Of a DNA stretch of 64,000 nucleotides, positions 12,704 to 25,190 are shown in pieces. Positions within the stretch are counted from its first letter, which is position 1. Every line of letters starts with the position of its first letter. The stretch covers positions 62,001 to 126,000 of the forward strand of contig JBBPSI010000053.1 of the NCBI GenBank assembly GCA_038093515.1. Reading direction: 5' to 3'. Under the pieces are notes generated by a model. That model made no database searches and was not told the DNA's origin. It saw only the letters and a list, made by a program, of their open reading frames with translations. The DNA comes from Butyriboletus loyo (Eukaryota > Basidiomycota > Agaricomycetes > Boletales > Boletaceae). Made by a program: the position numbers and the translations under genes.

Positions 12704-14504
12704 CATTGCATGTTGTGCTGGTATCGCTTGAGGGGAGAGATGATTCTGTCCCGGAGTTGTGGACTCGTAGCCTTGAACCGAGGTTAGGAAATGCTATACA
12801 GTGGGTAGAAACCGTTCCTTGTAGTGAGACACCTGTCATGATACTACTTGTGCTGTTCGCTTAAAGGAGCTCACACAAAGCACTGGGTGACTGGAAGAAC
12901 TAGTTAGACAGAATTCTATCCCGAGATAGTTCGGTGGAATGCTTCTTAGTTGGCAACTAGTATACTCGCTAGGCTATCGATGTACTTATTCCCCCCTGTC
13001 GTATTTCATGCCAGACTCTATCATTCCTCCTACATCACATCCTCGTCCTGACACCTGAGCACCACTCTTCTCGTTGTTTTTGGCTCTTTCCTTTCTCATT
13101 GTCAACATCGAGCGACGCAATCAGTCGCCGCTTTCAATGCGCAACCCGCACCCCGCACCCCGCACCCAGATCGCGTCACACACGTGATATGAATCGACTC
13201 GAATCGCATGATCGACCAAGGACTTTCTCGCCGGTGTCTACGAGTCTACGGAAACCGAGCGCTCTCCCACGGAACCGTATCAGCATCGTCCACCTTGCAC
13301 GTCACATTGTCTAGGGTACGTACCTGCCTTCTATGATGCTCGTCGGAGCACCCCCGAGGATCCTCCGGGCGGTGCTATCAGTGGAGGCCGTGTCAAGGGG
13401 GAAACCCAGATCGCAGGACCTGCGAAACGCATCGAACACGCTTGTTCGTGTTTCAAGTTGGGTATCTGCGCGCGCGCATGGTACCGAAAATGAGAGCGAT
13501 GAACACAAGTGAATTTTGCGCCAAAAGCTCGCCCCCACGTCCACCTTCACGTTGGGATTGCAGGGGAAGCATGATCGATACAGCATGACAAACGCCAGGG
13601 GATCAGGATCGGTTTGGCTTGCTTTGATCGTCGGCAATGTTATTGTGGGGTGGGGTGGGGTGGGACGGGTTCTTGTTTGATCTGAAACTCGACGATCTCA
13701 ACATCGTCCTCGGGCTTCTGCGCGTGCTAATTGATAGTATGATACACGTCAACAGACGTTTCACACACAAGCTGAGCAAGGGGAGTGCTCACACATGTCG
13801 GTACGTCGTGACGTTCTCTGCAAAACTGAAAAGCTACGGGAAGAAAAAAGGGATATAATTGACGGAAACCCTACCCAGATAAAGCGTTGCAATCCAACGA
13901 TGAAACAGTTGTAGGTGGTCCCAGGAATACGGGATGTGGCGAGTTCGAAGGGGATGATGATAAGTTTGATAAGAGGGTGAGAAAAAGTGAAGGTGGCGGA
14001 TCAGTCGGTCCTTGTTCATTGTTCGTCGTCGTGAAAATTCGAGCGAAGGAAGAGTATGATGCTGTTCCATCGAGAAACGAGATGGCACAGAAGAGAAAGA
14101 ACGGTGATGGAGTACTGTGTGAAGGAAACATGGGCGAGTGTTGGCAGGCGATGCGCACGCGCAGCGGGTTCCCCCGCACTTCGAATGGCAGTTGCTTAAA
14201 CTTCTTCGGCCGAGACTCCAGCGAGGTCTTCAGGATCGTAACGGCGCGCGGAGTCGCCAGTGAGTCCAACTGCTAATTTGAAACTTTAAAGTAGGGTGCA
14301 GTTGTCATCGCCGATGATACTTTCCCTCGTTGATAGTCACCTTGCTTGTATCGTTTTCCTACGAGTCCATGTTTTATTGACTTCAATTGTCAAGCAGAGT
14401 GACGTATGATATTCAAGTGATGCATTCTCAAAATTCTCGCAAACAGATCACATACATTGACAGACACATCAAGAAAATGACGACAACCGAGCAATTTTAC
14501 CACT
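12704..14504. other. Gene-poor stretch with a GGGGT repeat
   Basis: No supported gene. A (GGGGT)n-like run at about 13645-13670 is G-rich enough to form a G-quadruplex. Overlapping open frames on both strands (13311-13637 minus, 13871-14269 minus, 13887-14276 plus) have no motif and mirror each other, so I treat them as chance. Nothing else is seen. Confidence 0.45.
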
Positions 14505-15254
14505 CTAAATTTCGCCCAGGTCCATATCGAAGACTGGCTCAGGCTCCATGACCGAAGCCTTTTTGGAGGGCGATTGTCCGGTCAACCCATCATCGTCACC
14601 AGCCTTCCTTTTACCCTTTTTGTTGGCCGGAGTCAACTGGGTCTGAGCCTTCAGCAAGACAACTTGCGTGTACGAATGGAATGGCAGAAGCTTCATGGAC
14701 TTCAAAATGACCTGGTAAATACGAGATCCATTTTGAAATTGATTCCGACTGTTCGATCGGGGGTTTAGTTGAATGTTCCACCTGCGCGCACATTTTGAAT
14801 TAGCATCGACCGAGATAAACAAGAGTGGGTAAGAATATACATACGGTTTGAGACACACCTCGACTTCGACGTATTCATCCTGTTTGATCTTCTCGTTGTA
14901 CTCGCCGGGGGTGATAAGGACACCCTGCCCATCACGGATATCGGGAGAAACAACACTAGCATCGGCTAGGTCGCCATGTGCGTTGATCAACCCAGCATAA
15001 CGGCCGTCGGGGTCCGGCAGATCACAGAATTTCGACACACAGGCCCCTGCATTGAGCTGATCTTAACGCGTGAACCTATCCACGGAGGACAGAGCATTGT
15101 CACTTTTTACCACCCCCCGAGGTCTGGACTTTGAGTTGAGAAGTGGCTCTCGCCTTGCCTGAACCACTTCTATCCTGACGCTGTCAAGGTACCGAACACG
15201 ATTAATAACATGACTTACAAGTCCACTTGACATAGGTACCCGACGAGCCATCAT
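14505..15254 (-). CDS. Small unrecognised protein
   Basis: I do not recognise this gene. The best exons run from about 15030 to 14844 (reading SKFCDLPDPDGRYAG ... KQDEYVEVEVCLKP) and from about 14780 to the stop at 14505. They are joined across an intron whose donor is GTATGTATAT and acceptor GCGCGCAG. The second exon has an acidic/basic end: a KKGKRKAGDDDG segment, which could be a nuclear signal, and a C-terminus DMDLGEI. The first exon is unclear; a start at 15254 or 15233 with an intron beginning GTAAGTCATG is possible. The protein would be about 170-200 residues. The start and function are open. Confidence 0.4.
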
Positions 15255-15384
15255 CTGTATAGTTATTACATAACACTTTCCCTTCCCGCAGTGCAGGTTC
15301 GTTTGCAGGTAGCCACCCATTCTCGCCCGACAAAACCCTCCTCCACTACCGTGGGAGTCGGGGACCGACGAACTGAGTGACAGG

Positions 15385-16660
15385 TAAGTGGCCTCGCGAA
15401 CGAGTATGGTCAGGAATATTCAAAAGGCAGGGGACTTGAGTTTCGAGATCGTTCCGTCAACTTCTGGAAGGCGATACGATCATCGGTCCGAAATAGCGAG
15501 GATGACACTTTGTATTGGAGGCGGCTTCAATCTTTTTGTTGAGAGCGAGGACGAGCGTCCCGGGCTTGACATCGTGGTTTTGAATGGAGTGAGCGACCCG
15601 TCGTTCAAAGTCGGTGACAAACGCGTTGCTGAATGTCTCGTAGGTCATCATCTCGTTTAGCAAGCTGGCGTGCCCAAATGGCGACGAGGTTGTTGCTTTC
15701 AGTCGTGGTACTCCTCGACTCCCAGTTACAAAGGGCAAGAACAAACGAAACCATGGAGTATGGATCACTGCGTGCGGAGCGGTACTACTTGAAGTGCTTT
15801 TATAGGACATGCTGGATGCGCTCACGGAAGTGATCCGGTGGGTTGACGTCCCCAGGGAAAGTGGCACCGAGGCGACGCCGAAATCGGGGGTTATAGTGCT
15901 GAGGACGACAATCATGACTATTGCGAGTTGGCAGGTCGTATGACTGTGCGCTTGGCGAGGTCGACAACGTGCTCTCAAGATTGCCCTGCATCCAGGTCCG
16001 TATACCGTCCATTCCGAGAGCACCGATCCGGTGGAGTGGATACGCCAAGCGGCTTGCGCAAGCGACCATCATGACTGCAATAGATCCGGAAGGACTCGTG
16101 GCCGACCTCTGCGATGTGCTGGCAGACGGAGATGGCGCGCCGGTCGACATGATCAGTCAGGTGAGAAATCAGATAGTCGACGACGTCTCAACTGTGTCAT
16201 GGGTTACCCACTCAATTGTATCCATCGCCCTCGTGCGTGAAGCTTTGAAGGTCCTCGTGTCACATACCGTCACTAGCTCCATAGTATGTACCTGGTGCGA
16301 ACAATCTGTCATTTTTTGAGACAGGACGTTCCTTGTTGCCATTCGGACTTCCACAACTTGGTCATCCCACTCGCCACATCCTGGCAACCACATCGTCGTC
16401 ACTGACAACGATATATTTCCCGTTCGTCGACATGATCGGCGCTTGTATTGTGCTTGCGCTGCCGATTTCAAGTAGTGGTACGGGACCCGGTACAATGTTA
16501 ACTAAGCTTCGTCCAACCAGTGTCAACATTCACCGACCGCACCGGTCATTGAGGGCGATCTACTCGTTTGCAGAGGCACAAATGACAGAGGAGGTTGCAG
16601 GTTGAGCGCACTTGCGTCGTCCATCATGCCACCACCAGTAATACCGGAAATTTGGGCCGG
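15385..16660 (-). pseudogene. Broken Ty3/gypsy-type retrotransposon integrase relic
   Basis: The minus strand carries the C-terminal part of a gypsy-type integrase/polyprotein in shifted frames. The clearest piece is KPGTLVLALNKKIEAASN followed by a PRYFGPMIV block (about 15555-15475), then, one frame over, SYRLPEVDGTISKLKS (about 15470-15420). Upstream a TFPGDVNPPDHF segment (about 15850) and a STNGKYIVV segment (about 16420) lie in other frames, in the order expected of an integrase core. Several frameshifts and stops make it dead. I saw no LTRs, so it is a truncated remnant. It lies between two genes and seems to contribute nothing to them. Confidence 0.6.
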
Positions 16661-18115
16661 TAATGAAAGCGAATGGTTCTCTTCTCCAGGCATCACCGAA
16701 TCGTCAAATTTCGAACCTCACCCCCGCTGAAGACCGTAGTTCAAGCATGTCCGCACTTCGGGGCATCCTTCCTGTGATGCTCTTCGCCAAGTGCCGAGAG
16801 CCAACGCCCTGAGTCGCATTGGCAGAGGCTAGAAGTAGCCCTTTCTCTGTTTTTGAGCTGGCCGGATCTGCGTGGTACGTTGCCAATTTAACCTGATTCC
16901 CGTCGTCGCATTAATTTGTCACTTGATCGAGGCAATCCTTTCAAATTTTGATGCTTTGCGCATTCTCTCCGTGCTAACCTGTTCCATTGCGCTTCTTATC
17001 GCATGCAGCGCGGGCGGCCGCGATTGCGTTGCATGCGCGAAAGAGTTTGGAGGCGCTCCCTGAGCACATCATATACACATGTGTTGTTTCTGTCAAAAGC
17101 CAGCGCGACCAGGGGCATATACTATATTGACATGCCATGTGGTTTCACTGGTTTCTTCTTTCGTCTGAGGGTTCGAACCATTTGCACGTGTAGGGCCTGC
17201 TATTCCGGGATAAATACCGCACATGGTATGTGTTTCCCTCGGTGTGTAGTGCGTCAGCTGCTTAGCTACTACGCTGACAATCTTCGTAGGGATGCGACAG
17301 CAGTTTCGGTAACGGCTGACTCTTCTATATTTGCATAGGACGTGGCAGCACGAGATTGATGGCCTTGTAAGTTTGATGTATAATTAGTGCTTCCATATCA
17401 ATGCATTTCGCGGAAGGTACTTACAGGGAAGTCGGCGCTTTGACTGTGTATGGCGAATGGATGGCCTGACGACGTAAATGACTGAGATCCGGATGGTTTC
17501 ATGACCGTTGTCTTGTATCTGTGACGGACCCAAGTCAATCTAAAGTAGTATGTAAAGTTCAAGACGGTTTCGAGCGTACCGGTTACGTAACCAACCCCAT
17601 GCCTGGTTCGTCGGATGGCAGCTTCGTGTACTCGTCCGAAGTTGATCATTTGCCCCAAACTCTCCCCCGCCTGAATTAAATCCAAAAGGACGTGTCTCGG
17701 GTATTTGACCGTGACCCCGTCCGGGTACAGGTGTCTGCCACATGCCTTCAAGTTGCAATTTGAATTTCTCGTGAGTCCACATGACAGCTAGTAGAACGGT
17801 CCGTAGCGGGTTGCTTCAAGGAATGCGGCGCTGACGTGCACCAGCGGAAGAGACTCAATTCCGCACCCAACGCGTTTGTGTCTTGCCTCCTGTTTGTTAC
17901 GAACCTGACTCATTACCGATGGAAGGTCATTGACATTTAGAAGTATGCATTCCGTGCTCAAAAAGCATCTTCTCACACTTGTTCGGTCGGGTGTAATCCC
18001 TGCACAACGCCCATGAAACTCGGCACGAGTATATAAGTGCCCTGGTCCCCTCATTTCTCGTCGTGAAATTTATTCACCGTTTCCTGACATTCGTCGCTTC
18101 GCTTCCTCTTAAGCC
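16661..18115. other. Spacer upstream of the GH55 gene
   Basis: No supported gene. A minus-strand frame at 17398-17751 with a possible intron near 17580-17540 has no motif I recognise and could be a decayed exon. The right end is the GH55 promoter. Confidence 0.35.
18030..18037 (+). promoter_or_regulatory. TATA box of the GH55 gene
   Basis: TATATAAG lies about 80 nt upstream of the GH55 start codon at 18116, and the sequence between is pyrimidine-rich, as in many fungal core promoters. Confidence 0.5.
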
Positions 18116-21100
18116 ATGTGGTTTAGTTCTGCGTTGCTCCTACTCAGCACAGTTTTATATACCTCTCGGACCGCTTCTGGTCTCGGCTCGTCATGTTCAG
18201 CTCCTCTAGGTAGCGGCACTGCGGCACCAACTGATCCATATTGGCTCGAGACAATCAAACACCAGGGAACCTCTCCATTCAACCCAAACCCAAGTTCATA
18301 TCAGGTCTTCCGCAACGTCAAAGACTTTGGAGCCAAGGGTGATGGCGTTACTGATGATACGGCTGCGATCAAGTTAGTTCTCGGTGATCTCGCGAGGGCT
18401 TTCACTGATTTTCGCGTTCGCAGTGCAGCCATGACGTCAGGAAATCGCTGCGGCGGAGGCACTTGCCTCCAGTCAACGTATGAGATCGTTCTCCGTCCAC
18501 GCTTTGTGACTAACCCAACATCCGTAGTGTCTCTCCGGCAATCGTGTATTTCCCTAAAGGGTAAATTCCTCAATTTTGATTGGCGTGTGCGCCGCGCTGA
18601 CCCACGATTAGCACTTATGTAGTCTCATCAGCTATTGACACTTACTACTACACACAAATGATCGGAGATGCCAAGAATCCTCCGACCCTTCTCGCGAGCG
18701 CGAATTTCAACGGATTCGCGGTAATTGGTCAGTCCCTTCGGATCACATCATGGAACCAGATCTAAATCAAAACAGACGCCGACCCTTACATTCCTAATGG
18801 GTGGGGTGCTCAGTGGTTCATTAATCAGGATAACTTGTACGGATTATATACTTCTTTTCGTCGCTCATGTGCTGAGATTCGTCTTGATGTAGCTTCCGCT
18901 CTGTCCGGAACTTGATCATCGACTTGAGGCAAATTCCTTCCGGGAACTCGGCAATCGGTTTACACTGGCAGGTATCTCAGTCGACGTCATTGATTAATGT
19001 CGTGGTCGAGATGTCTACTGCTTCTGGCACTAAGCATCAAGGTGAGAAAAGGAACAGCGTCTCTTGGGACAAACCTAATCCTTTCTGACAGGGATGTTCA
19101 TGGAGAACGGAAGGTTGGCGTTCATTTTAACTTAGCAATGTTTGCTTGGCTTATACTTACCCGCCTCGATTTCTCTAGCGGTGGTTTCATGGGAGGTAAG
19201 TAGTCAGACCGATCTACAACACGGATGCTTACATCTCGCTAGACATTGTTTTTAATGGAGGTAATCAACGACCATCGGCGAGTGGAACGTAATAATGAAC
19301 TTTAATTTAGGAAATATCGGTATTCTGGTTGGAAACCAACAGTTTACGGTTCGTAACCTTACAGTTAATAATGCTAACGTTGGTGAGTGGGAACCGTGAC
19401 GTGTGTAAATGGACGCTCATCGCGTACTTCCCAGCTATATCGGCTATCTGGAACTGGGGTCCGTTGTCTCACTGTCGATCAAAGCCTTTCTCTGACATCT
19501 CCATCAGGGTTCACATTCCAAGGCGTGACTATTAACAACTGTCGGGCAAGTGAATTTCCACTGCTTGCGCTCCGACGCGGAGCACGTCTGATCTATTTTT
19601 ACAGATTGGCTTTGAGGTGAATGTTGGCGGAACCACGGAAGCGAATCAGGTGAAGTATCACTTCGCAGACAGTTTTTCTCATTATTCACTAGTTGCTCAG
19701 GGTGTTGGTTCTGAGACCATCGTAGATGCCGTCGTTACCAACACACCCGTATTCGTTCAGTCCTCTGCCGCTAATAACGGCACCCTTCCGTACTCCTTGA
19801 TTCTCAACAATATCAAGTTGTCGAACGTTTCAACGGCGATTGGCGTTGCTAATGGAACTTCTATCCTCGCGGGAGGTACTACTACTATCGCCTCATGGGG
19901 TCAAGGAAACGTGTACTCGGGAACAAGTGGCCAGAAGGCCTGGGTGCAAGGAAACAACATTGTCTCGGCCAACAAGCCTTCAGTGCTCCTCGACAGCTCG
20001 GGCCGAATCTTTGGAAAGGCACATCCTCAATACGCAAACTACGCAACGAGCGAATTCATCAGCGTCAAGAGCCAAGGTGCCAAGGGTGACGGTAAGACAG
20101 ATGACACTACCACTATCCAGAACGTCTTCAACCAGGTATAGTCTGCATCTATGTAGATATTGGAGTTGCTATCTTAACATGTCTGTCTCACAGTACGCTG
20201 GATGCAAGATCATTTTCTTCGATGCGGGTGTATACTACGTTACGAACACGGTCACCATTCCTGCAGGAACTCAGATTGTCGGGGAGGCATGGTCCGTCAT
20301 CCTCGGAGGAGGCAGCAATTTCCAATCTCAGACCAACCCGCGGGTCGTCGTACAAGCAGGTACCGCTGGCTCCCAGGGTGTCCTGGAGATCAGCGACATC
20401 GTCTTCTCTACGGCTGGTCCTAGTGAGTCAGATGCTACCTGATCGCGACCGATCTCATTCGTTTCCAGCTCCTGGGGCCATCTTGCTTGAATGGAACGCC
20501 CACGATCCCGCTGGTCAGCAAGGCGCTGTTGGTCTCTGGGATAGTCACATCCGGTAAGTCATTTATGCTAGTGCTGGGAATTCACTCATCGCTGTGACCG
20601 ACAGGCTTGGAGGAGGTTCGCACGGTACTTCCTTGATATATAGCACCAACTAATGGGGTATACCTAGCTGCGGGTACCAACATGCAATATACGAACTGCC
20701 TAAATGGTACTGTGAACGCGGCTTGCCAGGCTGCCTTCTTGGGTATTCATCTGACTGCTGGATCTAGCGCATACTTTGAGGTTTATAACATTGATTCGTT
20801 TATCCCTATTCGTTATATTCATCGAATGATCAGGGGACCTGGGTATGGACTGCAGATCACGATCTAGATGTAACCACGAACACGAGCCAAACGTCAGTCT
20901 TCACTGGGCGTGGTATCCTTTCAGAATCAGCGGGACCTGTTTGGTTCATTGGAACCGGTAAGTCGATAGTACCTTTGCGTTTCCTGATCCTGACGATGGT
21001 CATTCCCACAGCTTGTGAGTCTATTTGAGTCTATCGGTATAGACGCCGAACTGATGATACGCCATGCCAGCGGAACACGCTTCTCTCTACCAGTATAACC

Positions 21101-21677
21101 TGGTGAACGCTCAGAACCACTATATTGGCTTTGCTCAGAGCGAGACTGTAGGCGATCACTTGGCATTTCTCTTCCGAGTGGCAGTTGACGGCGTTCCCTC
21201 CTTTCAGCCTTACTATCAACCCGTTCCCGCCGCCCCAGCGCCATATAGTTCCTCTTCCACCTATAATGATCCTACTTTTTCTGGAAGTATAAACGCGGCT
21301 TGGGCTATGCACGTGCAATCCTCGTCGAACATTCTCATCTTCGGTGAGTAGCATGATCTCTCTTGACATTGGTTTAGCGACTGACACGTTCACCCAGGCG
21401 CCGGCTTTTACGGTTTCTATCAAGTGAGTGTTCCCTCAAGCGACTCAAAACCCAATTGATCATCCGTCACCCTTTATAGAACTACGTCCAGACCTGCCTC
21501 ACCTCCAACTCGTGTCAAACACAACTTTTCAATATCGACTCGGCATCAAGCGTGACCGTCTACAGCCTGTCTACGGTCGGTGCGACGTACCAGCTGAGCG
21601 TGGGCCAAAACGGCGTCGTACACGAGAGCGACAACTCGGATGGGTTCCAAAGCACGCTCACCGCCTGGAGTCCATGA
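18116..21677 (+). CDS. GH55 exo-beta-1,3-glucanase (secreted, two beta-helix domains)
   Basis: This is a secreted glycoside hydrolase family 55 enzyme that releases glucose or gentiobiose from beta-1,3-glucan, for wall remodelling or feeding. ATG 18116 starts a signal peptide (hydrophobic residues about 4-14). The first beta-helix opens with DFGAKGDGVTDDTAAI (18328-18375), the second with SQGAKGDGKTDDTTTIQ (20069-20117); this pair of pectate-lyase-3 type motifs is the family hallmark. Between them are RCGGGTC, IGDAKNPPTLLASANFNGF (from 18661), GLHWQVSQ and GGFMG. In the second half are GAILLEWNAHDPAGQQGAVG, then ADHDLD and LYQYNLVNAQNHY. The last exon ends TLTAWSP with the stop at 21675-21677. 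Roughly fifteen introns of 50-60 nt are needed. Length is about 760-790 residues, usual for the family. It converges with the membrane-protein gene ending at 22599. Confidence 0.9.
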
Positions 21678-22598
21678 ATGTATTTGAATTCCGAAATTGG
21701 GATGGCATCCATGTCGCGCCCGATCGTTCCTGCTCTCTTTATTTCCGTCCCCTCCCTGCCTTTCTATCACCCTTCCGAGCCCGTCCAGGCGGCTTTGAGT
21801 ATGTGGGTTTGTCTAATGTATGGTATTATCACAGCGAAGAGTAAACGTTGTCGATCAAGTATATCTTATATACCCTGTACAGCGAACTTGTCGGATCAGA
21901 AACTACCTACCAACGTCGAATATGTGATGTATGCTACTAGTCACGCGACCGGGAAATCGGACAACGAACTTGTGGCAAGGTCGGAGCGTTCCTCGGAACC
22001 AGGAAAGCCGTTGCATGCACACATGATGGGGAGTGTACGACCGAGAAGAACGATATCTGCTACTCGTTCCGTTGAAGCTGTAAACGTTCTCCAAACTCGT
22101 GCGTGACATTGAAGGAGGGAAAACTCGACGGGTTGTCAACTTTTGCCTCAGCCGCACTGCGGCTCGTACGAATGTATCGTACAAGTTCGAAGACCGACTC
22201 GTACTATGATCATGTTGGATGGGCCAGCATCATTAGGGTCCTATCGTCGAACATCAGGTACTAACCAGAGCCAACACACGTTTTTTCCCCTAGTAGAAAG
22301 GCTCGAGGTCACGGTGTGGGGACGACATGCAAATGATGTACAGCGTATGTCACTGCAATTCAATGATGCAAACGTGCCCGAACATGTCTGGCATGACTGC
22401 CGCACACACACAAAAAAAAAAGTCACTCTACGCCCAACTGTATATATTAGCCGTATGTATGCCCCCGCACTCCGATCGAATACAAAAGTCCCTGAGCGCT
22501 GAATCCCGCAGCATCCCAAACGAATCTCCAGACCCCGAGAAAGAAAGAAAGAGAGAAAGAGAGACAGCTCGACTTGCGGAAACGTCGCGGTTGTCGCT
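21678..22598. other. Convergent 3' spacer with GAAA microsatellite
   Basis: This stretch holds the 3' ends of the GH55 gene (+) and the membrane-protein gene (-). A purine run of GAAA/GAGA type lies at about 22538-22565. No gene is seen; the open frames here are short and motif-free. Confidence 0.5.
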
Positions 22599-25190
22599 CT
22601 ACTGCTCCAGCTGGAAAAACACTCTTGCTTCTTCGTGTTGTTCCCAGTACCTCCGCCCGTTCACGGCATATGGTCCGTGATCAAGCCGCTGCGCTGCCGA
22701 TGCCACGATCAGGTGGATGGGGTCCGACGCATCGAATGATCTGATTGCCGTGTGGGGAACTACCAAGGACCTCAATTGACCATCGTACGCGCTGTTCCCC
22801 GTGGATCTCGAACCCTGTCTTGACTCCCGTTTTTCGGCCTGGTCGACATGGTAAAAGGCGAATGCGATGGCGCCAAAGGTCACGAACGCAGCCAGGGTGA
22901 TGGGAACGAGAGCATAGTCCCGTCCTCTGTTGTTAAAGGCCCACCCCATCGTAGTGATGGTCTGCGTTCCACTGATGGGTATTTGCATGGAAGTAACGTT
23001 CTGTGGATATGCCGTGTATCCGGAACGGAGCGCCTTTGTATAATACATCATCAGGACGACTCGCGATGGGTGTTAAACGCGGAGCGAGGCTATACGTACA
23101 GTTCCTGTGAGTTCAACTACACCCTGCCAATATTCCTGCTAGAGCAATCTCGGCGAACGTTTCATAACCATGTGTCGAAAATAACACTCACCAGGAAACT
23201 CTGGAAACTCTGGACCGGTGCGTCCGAGTAGTTTGATCCAGAAGTCAACAGCGACAAGAGCATATCTCCCAGGGAATTTACCCTGGAGTTCTGAAACCCC
23301 CACTCTTCTAGTTGGATGAACAGTAACACCCAAAAGTTCAGATTGTGTTGGTACGGAAGCGCTGTTGTGTTCTGAGATATTGCGGTAACGAGCTGATTGG
23401 CGTATGTCACGGATGACTGGGTCAGGAGAGGCACGATCTCGCATATCGTCGGAGGTAGCGAAGCGTACTTTCCGAGTCCCCTGTGGTAGACGACTGGCAA
23501 AAGCTTTCAACGAATCCGCCACCGCAATGAAGATTTCCAGCTCACCAATGCTTTGGCTTTCCGCTGCATCCTGCCAAGTATACGGGCAGGCGACTGACGC
23601 AAGATCATTGCTATTATCGAAATTCACTGCCGCGGTCGAAGCAATCATTCCGGTTGTACTTGTATCTAAAAGGTAGCTTCGTCAGTGGCTTCGCACGCCC
23701 GAAAAATATTATATCATACTCTGATTGCATAGCATGCGTGGCAAAGTGGTATTGGAAACCGGGAAGATACCGTTGATATAACCATCTATCTCAATGGTCG
23801 CATTCACAGAGATCTCCTGTACGTCGATCGGGTACCAATCAGCGGGGTTTGTGTAGTTGTAACAGGAGACGTTTGCTGTCAGGCCTTGCTGGATGATATT
23901 GAAGGTGGAAGACAATCCGACAAGACTAGAACTGGCTTGTAAAAATGTTGGAACAAATCCACCACCAAACGCAGCGGGAGTTCCGCCGGACGCTGATGTC
24001 GATGTGGTGTCTTGAATGCCACCGTATTCCGATACCGCTGAAAGAATCCCGCCTGGACGCAACATTCAATATCTACTAGACCTTGAGATCAGCTTCGGGC
24101 ACGTACCAGTGGATACATTGTATGTAACGTTATTGAAGTCGAAGATGATTTGTTGTCCGGATGCGTATGCAGTCGCACGAGTCGAACCAGCAGTGAAACC
24201 AATGGAAGCAAGAGAGTTCGCCGAATCTAATGAGGTGTGCACGTCAGATGTCTCATCTCTGCGTAGGCCGGAAATGGACTACCCGGTTGTGTGACTTGTG
24301 ACCCGTTGGCAAAAACAAATGTATTGTTCATATCCTGGCCAAGAACAGCGTCGAATTGTTGATTACCGAGATCGAGTTCTTCGCCACTCATGGATACAGT
24401 CACGTTGACTTGAACCGGACTGAGAAACGTCGTCCAGCTATCAGATCTTTAATAAGCATCATTGGACACTGCAAGAGTCTATAGTTGAACATACGCGGAA
24501 TTCACCAAACCAAATACCGTAGCAATGATCAAGGTTCCAAGTGTCTGACCGAGATATCTGGGTCTGCGCTTGAAGGCGAACGAAGCGCTCGCCACTGTGA
24601 CACCCATGCTCAGGTTGGCTAGTGATATAGATCTCTGGCTGCCGATGTACTGCCTCAGAGCATGCTTGGCCGCTCTTGTAAAACAACTATGTATACGAAC
24701 ATGAAGTAGTATCCACGTGAATATCGGATGGTGCGCGTACCTCATTGTCATGGAACTCACAACGGTCGCAAGAATGGTGACAATGACGGTTGTCTCTGTG
24801 GGGTTATTGTACACCCATCTTGCTGCGGCATCTGGTAAGGAAAGGTTTTTTCTGACCCTAACCACGATATAGAATCCCCATGCGATATTCAAGATAAACA
24901 ACTGGGTGACTGCGATGCCTAAGAGGTCTTGCTTTGGCTCGAGCACCATGGAACCAGCACGATCCGTTGGGGGTTGAGACGCAGACGAAGTAGAAGGCGC
25001 TACCAGCTATAAGGCTTAAGCATGCTGCGCGCGTTCGCAGCGTCCATGAAAGGCGTGTCAGTGAAAATTGCAGCAACGTAAGTACTTCATATTAGAAATA
25101 AGCGCTGAAGCGTGAGGGTTCAATACATACCAAAGCTTGCCAAGCATTCTGGAATCTGAAAAGCGCACGGGGAGCAACTCGGTTTATCAT
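22599..25190 (-). CDS. Large multi-pass membrane protein of unknown function
   Basis: I do not recognise a named family. ATG 25190 begins MINRVAPRALFRFQNAWQAL and, after a 50-60 nt intron, continues with LSWTLRTRAACLSLIAGSAF. Further hydrophobic segments are LLGIAVTQLFILNIAWGFYI (from about 24920), TTVIVTILATVVSS (about 24810-24770) and LGTLIIATVFGLVNSAY (about 24540-24490). A long, probably extracellular region with repeated Asn-x-Ser/Thr sites follows (about 24450-23150), then NLNFWVLLFIQLEEWGF (about 23345-23295). A last helix VPITLAAFVTFGAIAFAFY (about 22905-22850) precedes a short basic cytoplasmic tail ending at 22599. The gene would encode roughly 750 residues, N-terminal TM bundle, ectodomain, C-terminal TM. 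It has at least six introns. It converges on the GH55 gene. Confidence 0.7.

Noticed and set aside
13871..14276. Overlapping 132- and 129-codon frames on opposite strands
   Set aside because: Mirror frames in low-complexity DNA without motifs or splice signals; no way to choose a strand.
17168..17182. GGTTCGAACC resembling a tRNA B box
   Set aside because: No acceptor stem, anticodon arm or A box can be folded around it.
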